Numbered from the stretch's first letter, positions 37,293 through 47,340 are shown. The stretch: 64,000 bases of DNA from Pelolinea sp. (GCA_012797975.1 JAAZOD010000029.1:1-64000), one strand, 5' to 3'. Program-made: numbers and translations. The notes: generated from the letters alone by a model not told the origin.

Positions 37293-38581
37293 GGTTCGTT
37301 TTTCGCTCCTGCACTAATGATAACCAATTTCCCGGGATCTAAATATCTTCTGGAAACCTCCAAAATCTGCTCGGGGGTGATCCTGCGCAGGCGGTCGGCA
37401 TAGGTTTGAAAGTAATCCAAACCCAGTTCAAAACGCTCGATGGAAAGCAGCGCATTGGCGATGCCCGCATTGGATTCCAGCGACATGGGCAGTCGGCCGA
37501 TCAGATGCGATTTTGAATCTTCCAGTTCTTCTTGCTGCAGAGGTTCCTGCAAATAACGTTTGATCTCGTCCACGATCAGATCGATGGTTTTCTCAACATT
37601 TGCAGGGTTTACACCAGCGTTGAATTCCCAGCTTCCGGTTTCGGGTAGTGCATTGAGACTGCTGAACGCATAATAAGCCAGGCCGGCTTTGTTCCTGACA
37701 GATCTGCCAATGCGACCGTACAATCCAAACTGGCCCAGCACATGATTGCCGAGATACGCTGCGTAGAAATCAGACGCTGTTCGCGATGGGCCAAAAGTGC
37801 CCATTTGGATATCACTCTGGCTTTTTCCCTCGATGGGAATGTGGATGCGGGTCCGGGATTGCACCAGTTGGAAGGGTGCAGGGGATGGCTTGGACGGCTT
37901 TCCCATCGGGGTCCATTGTTCAAACTGGGTCCTGATCAACTCCTCCATTTTTTCAAAGGGAAGCGCCCCTGAAATAGCGATCGTCGCATGCTGCGGACGG
38001 TAGCTGGAATGATGGTGGATGAGATCCTGCCGCTGGATTTGGGCGATGGTGTCGGTAAATCCATCCACCGGCAGAGCATACGGGTGACCCTTGAACAGCA
38101 CCTTGTCGAATTCCAGCGCTGCACGTTCCGTTGTATCCTGGTCACGGATGATGAGAGAGGTGAGCAGTTGATTGCGCAGACGAGCGATATATTCCTCTGG
38201 AAAGGCCGGTTTGGTCAAAGAATCAACGATCAAGGAAAGCAGCATGGGAAAATCTTTTACCAACGCACGCCCTTGAAACCAGGTATTCATGGTTCCAGCA
38301 CTGAAACTCAAACTGGCTCCCACCGATTCCAGCTTGTCATTGATCTCTTGAAAAGAAAGATGTTCATTCCCGCGCATCAGCATGGATGCCGTGAAATTGG
38401 CTGTTCCAAGCTTTTCCGGTTGGTCCCAGGCCGAACCGCCATCCAGCATACCAATGATGGTGAGTGACTTGCTTTCCATGTTGCTGTAAGCCAGAACGGT
38501 AATGCCGTTTTGAAGCTGGAAGCGCCGGATGGTTTGGGCGTTGGGCAAGTGATTTTGGAGTTCCGAATTCTTATTTCGCAT
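37289..38581 (-). CDS. M16 peptidase family protein, non-catalytic partner
   Basis: This is a 430-residue M16-fold protein lacking the zinc motif HxxEH. The corresponding region reads DGGSAWDQPEKLGTANFTAS. Such proteins pair with an active M16 subunit, as in the two-chain bacterial M16B peptidases. A later R/Y-type segment (GRIGRSVRNKAGLAYYAFSS) that closes over the substrate is present. The ATG at 38581 overlaps the stop of the active subunit by 11 bp, consistent with coupled production. Confidence 0.9.
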   Translation of the reverse strand: MRNKNSELQNHLPNAQTIRRFQLQNGITVLAYSNMESKSLTIIGMLDGGSAWDQPEKLGTANFTASMLMRGNEHLSFQEINDKLESVGASLSFSAGTMNTWFQGRALVKDFPMLLSLIVDSLTKPAFPEEYIARLRNQLLTSLIIRDQDTTERAALEFDKVLFKGHPYALPVDGFTDTIAQIQRQDLIHHHSSYRPQHATIAISGALPFEKMEELIRTQFEQWTPMGKPSKPSPAPFQLVQSRTRIHIPIEGKSQSDIQMGTFGPSRTASDFYAAYLGNHVLGQFGLYGRIGRSVRNKAGLAYYAFSSLNALPETGSWEFNAGVNPANVEKTIDLIVDEIKRYLQEPLQQEELEDSKSHLIGRLPMSLESNAGIANALLSIERFELGLDYFQTYADRLRRITPEQILEVSRRYLDPGKLVIISAGAKNEP

Positions 38582-39869
38582 TGTGCTCCTCTTGCGGGGT
38601 TGGGTAGAAAATGCCAACAGTCCTATTGTGTGCAGAAAAATGCTTTTGGGCAAAGGTTTGAACTTCTGTGCTGGTTATCGAACGCAAACTTTGAAGATAG
38701 TTCCGGTACCAATCGTAATTGGCAAAAATGTTGCTGTAGCCCATCCAAAATGCCTGATTGGTGATATTCTCACTGCCATACGCGAACATGGCTTCCGCCT
38801 GCTGAATGGCGCGATCAATTTCTTGCTTCGATATGGGCTCATTTTGGATCCGGCTGATCTCATCATCGAATGTGTGCAGCGCTTGCTGTGGGTCAGCAGT
38901 TGGATTCAGAGTGAGGACAAAAGTGTGCAGGAATGGATCGATCGTAGCTTGAACGTCCCCATTCACGCTGACAGCAATATCCTTTTCAACCAGCGCCTGG
39001 TATAAACGGCTGGTACGGTTTGAAATGCTTCCCCCGCCGAACATGACCAGCGGAGAGGGCCCGGCCAGCAAACTATCCAGCACGGTCAAAATGAAGAATT
39101 CACGGCTATCTGCCTGTGGGGCATGATAGGCGATCTGGATATATAAGGCATCCCCCGGTCCTTTGATCTCCAGTTGTTTTTCTTGCTGCTGGAGTGGTTC
39201 CTGCAGTATTGGTTCTGAATCCCCAGAATGAACCGGAATATCAGAAAAATAATGCTCGATCTTTTTTGTTAAGTCCGCTGTGTTGAAATCTCCCGCAATG
39301 CTCAGGATGGCGTTGGCAGGGTGATAATGGCTGCGGTAATAGGTAAATAACTGGTCGCGGGTCATGTTTTGCAAATCTTCCAGTGTGCCAATCACATCAT
39401 GGGCATACGGATGCAGTTGGAATGCTTGTGCTTGAATGGCAGAATTGAGATGGAAGAGAGGTTCATTCTCATTTCCTTCCAGTTCCGAAATGACCACCGT
39501 CCTTTCTGCGTTGACCTCACCCTCATCAAAGGTACTGTTTTGCATGCGATCTGCTTCCAGAGCGAGCACCAGATCAACCTCGCTGGCGGGGAGAGTTTCG
39601 TAATAGGTGGTCCAATCGAGATAAGTCATGGCGTTCCACATTCCCCCCACGCGTGAAATGGTTTGGTCCAGTTGTTCGCCCGGATATTTTTTGGTCCCCT
39701 TGAATTGAAGATGCTCCACCCAATGGGAGATGCCGCGAATTCCCGGCTTTTCGTTGCGCGATCCCACCCGATACCAGACCCACTGGCTGATAATGGGGGT
39801 GGTATGGATCTCTTTGAGAAGCACTTTTAACCCATTGGCGAGCTGAAAGGTGACGATATCATTGTGCAT
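38571..39869 (-). CDS. M16 zinc peptidase, catalytic subunit
   Basis: The 432-residue peptidase has the inverted zinc motif HWVEH near residue 48 in RGISHWVEHLQFKGTKKYPG, and a downstream Glu in the NAERTVVISELEGNENEP region. It is cytoplasmic, as no signal peptide is seen. With the non-catalytic neighbour it should form a heterodimeric M16B-type oligopeptidase. It is the first gene of a five-gene overlapping operon that also holds acpS, a phosphoesterase and a ParB-like gene. Confidence 0.92.
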   Translation of the reverse strand: MHNDIVTFQLANGLKVLLKEIHTTPIISQWVWYRVGSRNEKPGIRGISHWVEHLQFKGTKKYPGEQLDQTISRVGGMWNAMTYLDWTTYYETLPASEVDLVLALEADRMQNSTFDEGEVNAERTVVISELEGNENEPLFHLNSAIQAQAFQLHPYAHDVIGTLEDLQNMTRDQLFTYYRSHYHPANAILSIAGDFNTADLTKKIEHYFSDIPVHSGDSEPILQEPLQQQEKQLEIKGPGDALYIQIAYHAPQADSREFFILTVLDSLLAGPSPLVMFGGGSISNRTSRLYQALVEKDIAVSVNGDVQATIDPFLHTFVLTLNPTADPQQALHTFDDEISRIQNEPISKQEIDRAIQQAEAMFAYGSENITNQAFWMGYSNIFANYDWYRNYLQSLRSITSTEVQTFAQKHFSAHNRTVGIFYPTPQEEHNAK

Positions 39870-39966
39870 AATCCATTTCCTTAATCTTGATGGTCTAGTT
39901 TAAAATAAAAAGATGAGTGCAACTTTTTTATGAGTAAATGTTAATACATTTTATGCTGAGGTGTAT

Positions 39967-41289
39967 ATGAATCCAAAAGTCGTTGCGATCGTTGGAGCCG
40001 GCCCTGCCGGATTGTTTGCTGCAAAGACGCTGGCAGAAAAAGATGTTCGGGTGGCTCTTTTCAACCGCGATATACGCCCCGGGGGATTGGCAGAGTATGG
40101 TATTTATCCAGAAAAGCATGTGCTTAAAAATGGGTTGCGGCGCCAATTCACGAGCTTTTTGGAACATAAAAATATTGCTTATTTTGGAAATATAGAAGTG
40201 GGAGAGGGCAAAGATCTTTCACTACCACAACTGGAAAACATGGGTTTTCAAGGCATCCTGGTAACGGCTGGTGCGCAAAAGATCAAAGAACTGAAAGTGG
40301 AGGGGGAATCGCTGCCGCGCGTATATCATGCTTGGGAGATTGTCTCCAAGTACAATAACCTGCCGCCCTATTCACAAATAGAGTTCCCAATTGGCGAAAA
40401 AGTGGTGATCGTGGGGGTCGGCAACGTGATGGCCGATGTGGCGCGCTATTTGATCCAAAAAGGCGGGGTGAAGGAGATCACGGCCGTTGCGCGCAGAGGA
40501 CCGGCGGAGATCAAATTCCATGAAACTGAATTTGCCCATATCGCTCAGAATTTGGATCTCTCCGATTTTGAGGCGGAAATGGAGCGGGTAACGCCACTGA
40601 TGTTGAAATTAGGCCAGGATCCCAATGAAACCTGGGCTTTCATTGAAAAGGCCTGTGAAAACTGCGAGGAAAAAACGGGGGATACCAATTTCAGATTGCG
40701 ATTTCTGAAATCCCCCGTTCGCTTTTGGGGTGATGAGCACCGGGGGTTGCAGGGCGTGGAATGCATTGAAAATTCACTGGTTGAAGAAAACCATGTCATG
40801 AAGACCATCCCTACTGCACTCCATACGATTTTTGATGCCGACACTGCCATCCTGGCGGTCGGATCGAGTGTGGATGATGGAATAGGATTGCCGGTTTCCA
40901 AGGATCAATTTACCATCAGCCCATATCCTGATTACCCGCAAGATGGAATTTCCTATGAATTGATGGATCCAGATAGCGGCGCCAATATTTCCGGCGTTTT
41001 CGTAGCAGGTTGGTCGCGGCTGGCCAGTTATGGGTTGGTAGGGATCAGCGGCAAAGATGGCTCAAGAGGTGCGCAGGCCTTGTTTGAATTTATCCAGGAC
41101 GGGGATGGCGAAAAACCCGATTGGGAGCTGCTGCAAAGTCAAATTCGTAATCTAAAAAAGGAAATCGTGGATAAAAAGATGATAGGCCAGCTCTATAAGG
41201 CCGAAGCAGAAATTGCCGCGAAAAACGGACTTGCCGAGTACAAATTCCCCACCAATCAAGAGATGTTAACGGCGATCGGTCTCGTCTGA
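39967..41289 (+). CDS. FAD-dependent NAD(P)H oxidoreductase (adrenodoxin/GltD-like)
   Basis: This is a 440-residue flavoprotein. It has the FAD site VAIVGAGPAGLFAAKTLAEK at residues 5-24, RPGGLAEYGIYPEKH typical of the glutamate synthase small chain and ferredoxin-NADP reductase group, and a second nucleotide site VVIVGVGNVMADVARYL. The C-terminal 60 residues are Lys-rich and helical. A likely role is electron transfer between NAD(P)H and ferredoxin. I use ATG 39967 (GAGG upstream). An in-frame GTG lies two codons earlier. Confidence 0.87.
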   Translation: MNPKVVAIVGAGPAGLFAAKTLAEKDVRVALFNRDIRPGGLAEYGIYPEKHVLKNGLRRQFTSFLEHKNIAYFGNIEVGEGKDLSLPQLENMGFQGILVTAGAQKIKELKVEGESLPRVYHAWEIVSKYNNLPPYSQIEFPIGEKVVIVGVGNVMADVARYLIQKGGVKEITAVARRGPAEIKFHETEFAHIAQNLDLSDFEAEMERVTPLMLKLGQDPNETWAFIEKACENCEEKTGDTNFRLRFLKSPVRFWGDEHRGLQGVECIENSLVEENHVMKTIPTALHTIFDADTAILAVGSSVDDGIGLPVSKDQFTISPYPDYPQDGISYELMDPDSGANISGVFVAGWSRLASYGLVGISGKDGSRGAQALFEFIQDGDGEKPDWELLQSQIRNLKKEIVDKKMIGQLYKAEAEIAAKNGLAEYKFPTNQEMLTAIGLV

Positions 41290-41781
41290 ATGAGGAAGGC
41301 GGGGGAACAATCTGATTTTTGGAAACGGTATCATCAAGAAAAAGCCCAGGGCGATAACGTATTCCCCGATTTCAATCCCCAGCACCTGCCACTTTCCCAG
41401 ATAGGGCAGCGATTCAGGATAGGGATGGCTGCCGAAGCCAAAGAAATCCGCTACCGCCGAAAAAATAGCGATCACCAAGCCGGTGCTGATAAAACGTGCG
41501 CCCATCTCAGCGGCAATGCTGGGATGTTCTCCGCGCCAGAGGCTGTGCATGGTAAGATATCCTCCCAAGCAGAGAATGCCCAATCCAACGATGCTGACAG
41601 AGATCTGAATGAAACCGATTACGGGGCTGCGATCCAATTGAAAGAGATCAGGTCGAAGACCCAGCAAGAAAATAAGAAAGCCCATGAAGGTCAAAAAAAG
41701 ATATTGACGGACGCGCTTGCTAAATCCTTCGCCGTTGACCTGGGATTGTTTTTCACTAGGAGTGGATTCAATTTGCGGCAT
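41266..41781 (-). CDS. Four-helix integral membrane protein, unknown
   Basis: The 171-residue protein has a hydrophilic N-terminus and four membrane helices (about 28-45, 55-78, 92-112, 130-150), ending in a basic tail. I recognise no family. Its 3' end overlaps the 3' end of the convergent oxidoreductase gene by 24 bp. Codon use looks normal and no frameshift is seen. Confidence 0.7.
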   Translation of the reverse strand: MPQIESTPSEKQSQVNGEGFSKRVRQYLFLTFMGFLIFLLGLRPDLFQLDRSPVIGFIQISVSIVGLGILCLGGYLTMHSLWRGEHPSIAAEMGARFISTGLVIAIFSAVADFFGFGSHPYPESLPYLGKWQVLGIEIGEYVIALGFFLMIPFPKIRLFPRLPHSDETDRR

Positions 41782-41818
41782 ATTTAATCCAACGTAGGTT
41801 AATTATAGTCGCGATTTA

Positions 41819-41848
41819 AAGAGCGCGTTTCAAACGCGCTCTTGATGT
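41819..41848 (-). terminator. Terminator after the S1-domain gene
   Basis: A perfect 12-bp inverted repeat (41819-41830 with 41832-41843, tight loop) lies 30 bp after the stop, with TTTAAAT following on the minus strand. Confidence 0.7.
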
Positions 41849-41872
41849 TCATGAAAATCCATCCGAGAAACA

Positions 41873-43165
41873 TCACTCTTCTTTGGGTGCAGCATCCTCT
41901 GTTTTTGGTTCTTCTTCCTTGCCGCTGCTCACCTGGATATCGCTGCTTTCCAACTCTTGTTTGAGCAACTTCATATCCATGTCGGCATACGCAGCGGATT
42001 CAACGCGTCGCAAGCTCAGCCCAATACGGTGAGATTCCGGCTCAATCTTAATGATCCGCAAGGTGACCTTTTCACCTTCGTGCAGCACTTCCTTTGGATG
42101 CGTGATGTGTGTTTCACTGATCTCAGAGATATGCACCAGTCCTTCAATGTCGCCGGGTATCTTGGCGAATGCGCCAAACTTGGTCAGGTTGGTTATGGTG
42201 GCTTCCACCAACATACCGACCTTGAGATTCTCCACGTTCTTCAACCACGGATCGTCTTCAAGCTGGCGAATGGAAAGGCCAATTCGTTTCTTGTCCTCAT
42301 CGATATTGATGACTTTGACTTTGACGGTCTGTCCAACTTTGAACTTCTCAGATGGATCCGTGACCTCATCCCATGAAAGTTCGGAAACGTGCACAAGCCC
42401 ATCTGCACCGTTGACGTTCACGAAGACGCCAAAATTGGCTACGCTGGTGATCTTTCCGGAAAGGACGCTGCCCACTTCGAGATCGCCAATGACCTTTTCT
42501 CGGATTGCATCGCGGGTTTCACCGCAGGCCAATCGTTCGGAAAGGATCAAACGATGTCGTTCGCGATCCACTTCGATGACACTGACTTCGATATCCGCGC
42601 CGATCATTTTCCCGTAACGTTCTTCGGGAGTGTTGCCGGTGGCTTCTTTCAACCTTTCATAACTTAGTTGAGAGGAAGGAATGAACCCGCGCAGTTTTTC
42701 AAAGGCAACCAGCAAACCGCCTTTGTTGTAACCGGCGACCTTGCCTTTATAGGTTTGTTTATTTTTAAAGACTTCTTCCGCTTTATCCCAACTCGATTCT
42801 TCCACAGCACGCACATACGAGAGCAAAAGATTGCCATTGGAATCTTCAACAGTAATAACATAGACGGGAATTTCCTGCCCGACTTCAAGGTTGGCAAATT
42901 CTTCTGGGGGAATGAGCTCAAATTCTTTTCCGCTGATAAGACCTTCGGATTTGGCTCCGACACCGATCAGGATTTGACCCGGAGCAATGCTTGCAATGGT
43001 TCCTGTCCGGATCTCCCCGGCCTTAGGCAAATCGATGCCGAGCCCCTCCTTCTCCAGCAACGAAGCCATGTTCAGGTTTTTTTCATCGCTGTTGTTTGAA
43101 TTGTTCGCCCCGGTAGGGGTCTTTGCATCGTTTTGTACCATAATATTATCAATCACTCCATCCAT
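41873..43165 (-). CDS. rpsA: S1 RNA-binding domain protein (ribosomal protein bS1-like)
   Basis: The 430 residues contain four S1 OB-fold repeats (about 48-118, 133-203, 218-288, 303-373), for example GSVLSGKITSVANFGVFVNV and GADGLVHVSELSWDEV, followed by an acidic tail. Four repeats is the Gram-positive-like version, as the proteobacterial protein has six. It likely helps mRNA binding to the ribosome. The start is uncertain: ATG 43165 and ATG 43141 are both in frame without a strong Shine-Dalgarno site. A good promoter ends about 18 bp before the first. Confidence 0.88.
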   Translation of the reverse strand: MDGVIDNIMVQNDAKTPTGANNSNNSDEKNLNMASLLEKEGLGIDLPKAGEIRTGTIASIAPGQILIGVGAKSEGLISGKEFELIPPEEFANLEVGQEIPVYVITVEDSNGNLLLSYVRAVEESSWDKAEEVFKNKQTYKGKVAGYNKGGLLVAFEKLRGFIPSSQLSYERLKEATGNTPEERYGKMIGADIEVSVIEVDRERHRLILSERLACGETRDAIREKVIGDLEVGSVLSGKITSVANFGVFVNVNGADGLVHVSELSWDEVTDPSEKFKVGQTVKVKVINIDEDKKRIGLSIRQLEDDPWLKNVENLKVGMLVEATITNLTKFGAFAKIPGDIEGLVHISEISETHITHPKEVLHEGEKVTLRIIKIEPESHRIGLSLRRVESAAYADMDMKLLKQELESSDIQVSSGKEEEPKTEDAAPKEE

Positions 43166-43183
43166 GCGATAATGAATAGCAAG

Positions 43184-43212
43184 ATTATAAGGGGTATTGG
43201 TTTCGTTGGCAA
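43184..43212 (-). promoter_or_regulatory. Promoter of the S1-domain gene
   Basis: TTGCCA (43207-43212), 17-bp spacer and TATAAT (43184-43189) on the minus strand. Confidence 0.75.
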
Positions 43213-43243
43213 CCCCTGACCGCTGAGAAGAGATTTTAAAGAG

Positions 43244-46200
43244 TTATCTGCGTCTGCGGTGTTTCTTCTTCTCTCTGTTTTGGTTCGCGCTTTGCTTTTG
43301 TTCGGTTCCGACCTGTGTCGTTTCTGCTTGAGTGCGCTGTACAGGCTGCAGGCGGAAGATCTGGCTCATAACACCCAGCCGAATATTTGCCAGCAATTCA
43401 CCGAACATATCCGTTGATTTGCTTTTGTATTGCACGAGTGGATCACGCTGCGCGTACGATTCCAGTCCGATTGAAACACGCAATGCTTCCATCTGTGTTA
43501 AATGTTCGATCCACAAAGAGTTGATATTGTTCAGCAGAATGTGACGCTGCAGCATTTTCTTTATCTCTTCCCCGAATACTGGCTTCAACTGATTCTGGAT
43601 TTCCGGGTTGAGCTCCAGGATCGGCTGCTGCAACAGCCCTTCGGCTCTCTGAGCGGGAAGCATGTCCTTCACTTTTTCAAGAAGGGCAGGATTCAACTGC
43701 TGCAAACTATTCTTCGATTGTGCCATGCGGTTCAACTCGTATGTGCCGAAGATGAGTTGCTGTGATTCGCTGACTTTTTCCAGGTGGGAGAGGATATCGC
43801 CAATGACCTCATCCGATTTTTTGCCATCCAGAAAATGAGCTGCGTAGAAAACATAGTTGAGCAGATTCACATTTTTGATCACACGCTGGTGATTCTGCGG
43901 ATTGATCGCCACGCGCTTTCCGGCGGTGATGTCGGCCAGGGCGGCGGCTATCTGTTGTTCTGTCACGTTCTGTGATCCGAGTTTCTTGGCTGTTTCTTGG
44001 ATATTGCGCCCAAGCTCGGATTGTTCGCTTTGCAGAGTATTGACCCTTTCTGCGAAACGTTTTTCAATTTCAGAAAGGCAGAAATCTTTGACCGCATCCC
44101 AATCACCAGGGGTCACCTGCAATGCGTTCAGGTTGATGATATCGCCCAGGCGTTTATTGATGGTAAATGCCGTGCGGTTCAGGTAGAGGACAAACAAGTT
44201 TGCTTTTACCTGTTCTTTCAACGCCTTGATGGCGTTCCGATCGCCCTCAACCAACTGCTGGATCTCGGTTTGTGTAAGCTGTAAGCGCGAATGTGCATAA
44301 TTTTGGAGCTGCAGCAGAAAATCTCGTTCATTGAATTCCTCCGGAGCACTTCCGGAGATCCCATCCAAATACGCATCCAAATTTTCGTATCGCTCGGCGA
44401 GTTGATTCTCAAAATTTTGAGCAGTGTGTTCGATCAGTTCAGCGCTGTTTTCCTCTACAAACGCTTCTTCCGCTTCGAGGATGCTGGTTGTGAATTGCCT
44501 TAAGAAGGCGGCTTTGTCATCAACACTGTGGATGCTGCCCATCTTCTCCAATAGATCCTGCGAGATCAGATGGTAGGAATAGGATGGGATATTAAATCCC
44601 ATTTCCTGATTGATGAGGGGAGGTTGTACTTCGTCCAGAAATGCGATCAATTTCCACGGAGAATGTGATTCTTCCATGCTGAGTGGAACTCTTCTCTGGA
44701 GCTCACTTTGCACCATTCCCCAGACATCTTCGGTGAGATCATCTTTGGTGATGGCCTTATCGCGTTCTCCATAGATGCGCGCACGCTGGTCATTCAAGAC
44801 GTCATCATATTCCAGCAGGTGCTTGCGCACATCAAAGTTATAACCTTCCACCCTTTCTTGGGCTTGTTCCACCAATTTGCCGATCATGCGGTGCTCGATG
44901 GGAACCGATTTATCAAGCTTGAAGAAGTTCATCATGTTCTCAACCCGTTCACCGCCAAATAGCCGCATCAGGTCATCTTCCAAAGAAAGGTAGAACCTTG
45001 AAGAGCCGGGGTCACCCTGGCGGGCAGCGCGCCCGCGTAACTGATTATCGATACGGCGAGCTTCATGTCGTTCGGAGCCGATCACGTGCAGGCCGCCGAT
45101 CTCCCGTACCTTTGGTAAATTGACCATGTAATCCAGAAATGCCTTGATGCTCTCGCTTTTATCCGCATATTGATCGGAAGTGAGCTTGCGAATGGCTCCT
45201 TCCATATCCTTCAGGGTCATCTCATAAGGATCCACGCCATTGGCTTTCAATACCTGCACCACATCGGTGAGGATCTGTTCATCCAACTCGCCGCCCAGTT
45301 TAATATCCACACCGCGTCCTGCCATATTGGTGGCAATGGTCACCGCTCCAAAGGCGCCGGCCCCCGCAATGATCTGCGATTCTTCGTCGTGCTTCAACGC
45401 ATTCAGAACCCTATGGGATATGCCCGAGTTCAAGATATGCTGCAACCGGGGAATATCCGATTCGGAGAGTTTCAATTCTTGAAGAAGAATTCGGATGCTG
45501 TCAGGATTTTCCAGCGCCAGCAACTCGATACTTGCTTTTTGCGCCAGATTTCTTATCAGGGATGGGTTTAGCTTGTCGAGCGGCTCGTTCAGGCCTTCCA
45601 GCTCTGGAATGGCACGTTCTGCGTCGTTGATCCCGAATTTTTCTCGCCACAGCGCTTTTAAGATCAAGATCTGCATCAGCAGGCGGAGCGGTTCTTTTCT
45701 AAGGCGTGCGGAAAGCTCTTCGGAATGAATGATGGAAGTGGTGCCTACCAGTTGTGGTCGCCCGATGGCATTGAAACGGGTGATTTCAATACAAATGGCG
45801 CGCAATTTGGCTTCGCGATTCTGATACACCGCATCCGGGTAATCTTTTCTTTTCCAGAAAATTTCTTTCTGTTCCGGATCACCCTTGGCAGCATAGCAGG
45901 TGTAGACATACCCCTCACCATCTTTCTTCTGATACGTGTTCAGATCGCTGTTGGATAAACCGGCCGAATAATCGAGGTTGGTCGGGATGGGCACCACATC
46001 CAACTTATAAATCTCATAGAACTCTTCCGCTTCGGTATAAGCGGTGCCGGTCATTCCGGCCAATTTTTCATACATGCGGAAGTAGTTCTGCAGAGTGATG
46101 GTGGCCTGGGTGATATTCTCGGCATTGACCTTCACACCTTCCTTGGCTTCGATGGCCTGGTGCAGCCCTTCTGACCAGCGGCGCCCTGGCATCAAGCGTC

Positions 46201-47260
46201 CGGTGAATTCATCCACGATGATGATCTCACCATTCTGGATGATATAGTCCTTGTTCTTGGTGAACAACAAGCGGGCTTTGAGTGCCTGTTCCAGGTAACC
46301 CGTCAGCCGTGCCTGTTCGGGTGTGATATCTTCCGGCCGGTCGGGATCACGCAAGGTCGTGTTCAAGAGCTCTTCTGCGTGGATTTCGCCCACCTCGGTT
46401 AGCGAAACGCTGTGGTCTTTTTCACTGAATTCAAAGTCTTCTTCATTTAATTGACGTACCACACGCGCCATCTTCTCGTACCAGGCAATATCTTCCGAGG
46501 CGGAACCGGAGATGATAAGAGGGGTTCTGGCTTCATCGATGAGGATATTGTCGATTTCATCCACAATGGCAAAATGGTGACCGCGTTGCACACGATCCTC
46601 GATTCGGCTGACCAGATTATCGCGCAGATAGTCAAAACCGAATTCATTATTGGTGCCGTAGGTGATATCGGCCTGATAGGCCTCGCGACGGGGAACCATT
46701 CTTAATTGATCATCTTCTTCTTTGCTTGATCTCTTCTCCAGATCGACCAGAAAAGCCATGCGACCATTTTCGGTGCGGCTTGCCATTTGCAGAACGCCTA
46801 CCGTGAGCCCCAGCGCTGCGTAAATGGGAGCCATCCAGCGCGCATCACGCCGGGCAAGGTAGTCGTTGACCGTGACCAGATGAACACCTTTTCCGTCCAG
46901 GGCGTTCAAGTAAAGCGGCAATGTGGCGACCAGGGTTTTTCCTTCACCGGTGCGCATCTCTGCGATGTTGCCCTGGTGCATAATGGTGCCGCCGATGAGT
47001 TGAACGTCATAGTGGCGCAGTCCAAGCGTGCGTTTGCTGGCTTCACGTACTGCCGCGAACGCTTCAGGCAGAATGTCGGAGAGGTTTTTTCCATCCTTCA
47101 ACTGTTGTTTGAAAAAAACTGTTTTTTGAGCCAGCTCTTCAGCCGAAAATTTCTCATAGACTTTTTCCAGTTCATTGATCTCGGAAAGAAGAGGAACAAG
47201 CTTTTTGAAATCTTTTATCGAAGATGTTTTATCGATTGATTTGAAATTCTTTTTTGCCAT
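43244..47260 (-). CDS. secA: Preprotein translocase ATPase SecA, extra-long form
   Basis: This is the motor that drives proteins through SecYEG. The 1338 residues are far longer than the usual 800-950. Core motifs are intact: Walker A MRTGEGKTLVATLP, VNDYLARRDARWM, VDEIDNILIDEARTPLIISG, VTIATNMAGRGVDI and RGRAARQGDPGSSRFYLSLED. Extra material includes about 85 residues in the second nucleotide-binding fold (around 45420-45690) and roughly 250 residues in the helical scaffold region (around 43600-44650), before the conserved SLWIEHLTQMEALR. The C-terminus is basic (KKKHRRRR) with no Cys-rich zinc tail. Confidence 0.95.
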   Translation of the reverse strand: MAKKNFKSIDKTSSIKDFKKLVPLLSEINELEKVYEKFSAEELAQKTVFFKQQLKDGKNLSDILPEAFAAVREASKRTLGLRHYDVQLIGGTIMHQGNIAEMRTGEGKTLVATLPLYLNALDGKGVHLVTVNDYLARRDARWMAPIYAALGLTVGVLQMASRTENGRMAFLVDLEKRSSKEEDDQLRMVPRREAYQADITYGTNNEFGFDYLRDNLVSRIEDRVQRGHHFAIVDEIDNILIDEARTPLIISGSASEDIAWYEKMARVVRQLNEEDFEFSEKDHSVSLTEVGEIHAEELLNTTLRDPDRPEDITPEQARLTGYLEQALKARLLFTKNKDYIIQNGEIIIVDEFTGRLMPGRRWSEGLHQAIEAKEGVKVNAENITQATITLQNYFRMYEKLAGMTGTAYTEAEEFYEIYKLDVVPIPTNLDYSAGLSNSDLNTYQKKDGEGYVYTCYAAKGDPEQKEIFWKRKDYPDAVYQNREAKLRAICIEITRFNAIGRPQLVGTTSIIHSEELSARLRKEPLRLLMQILILKALWREKFGINDAERAIPELEGLNEPLDKLNPSLIRNLAQKASIELLALENPDSIRILLQELKLSESDIPRLQHILNSGISHRVLNALKHDEESQIIAGAGAFGAVTIATNMAGRGVDIKLGGELDEQILTDVVQVLKANGVDPYEMTLKDMEGAIRKLTSDQYADKSESIKAFLDYMVNLPKVREIGGLHVIGSERHEARRIDNQLRGRAARQGDPGSSRFYLSLEDDLMRLFGGERVENMMNFFKLDKSVPIEHRMIGKLVEQAQERVEGYNFDVRKHLLEYDDVLNDQRARIYGERDKAITKDDLTEDVWGMVQSELQRRVPLSMEESHSPWKLIAFLDEVQPPLINQEMGFNIPSYSYHLISQDLLEKMGSIHSVDDKAAFLRQFTTSILEAEEAFVEENSAELIEHTAQNFENQLAERYENLDAYLDGISGSAPEEFNERDFLLQLQNYAHSRLQLTQTEIQQLVEGDRNAIKALKEQVKANLFVLYLNRTAFTINKRLGDIINLNALQVTPGDWDAVKDFCLSEIEKRFAERVNTLQSEQSELGRNIQETAKKLGSQNVTEQQIAAALADITAGKRVAINPQNHQRVIKNVNLLNYVFYAAHFLDGKKSDEVIGDILSHLEKVSESQQLIFGTYELNRMAQSKNSLQQLNPALLEKVKDMLPAQRAEGLLQQPILELNPEIQNQLKPVFGEEIKKMLQRHILLNNINSLWIEHLTQMEALRVSIGLESYAQRDPLVQYKSKSTDMFGELLANIRLGVMSQIFRLQPVQRTQAETTQVGTEQKQSANQNREKKKHRRRR

Positions 47261-47281
47261 TGTTTTCCCTTTGCGACAGCG

Positions 47282-47287
47282 ATTATA
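47282..47287 (-). promoter_or_regulatory. Extended -10 of secA
   Basis: TGCTATAAT on the minus strand, 21 bp before the secA ATG, which has AAAGGGA as ribosome-binding site. No good -35. Confidence 0.55.
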
Positions 47288-47302
47288 GCATGTATGGCAG
47301 TA

Positions 47303-47340
47303 TTAAAAAAACAATGGGCCGATAACCGACCCATTGTTTT
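47303..47340 (-). terminator. Terminator after lpd
   Basis: An 8-bp stem (47311-47318 with 47330-47337), extended by two inner pairs, is followed by seven T on the minus strand. It separates lpd from secA. Confidence 0.85.
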
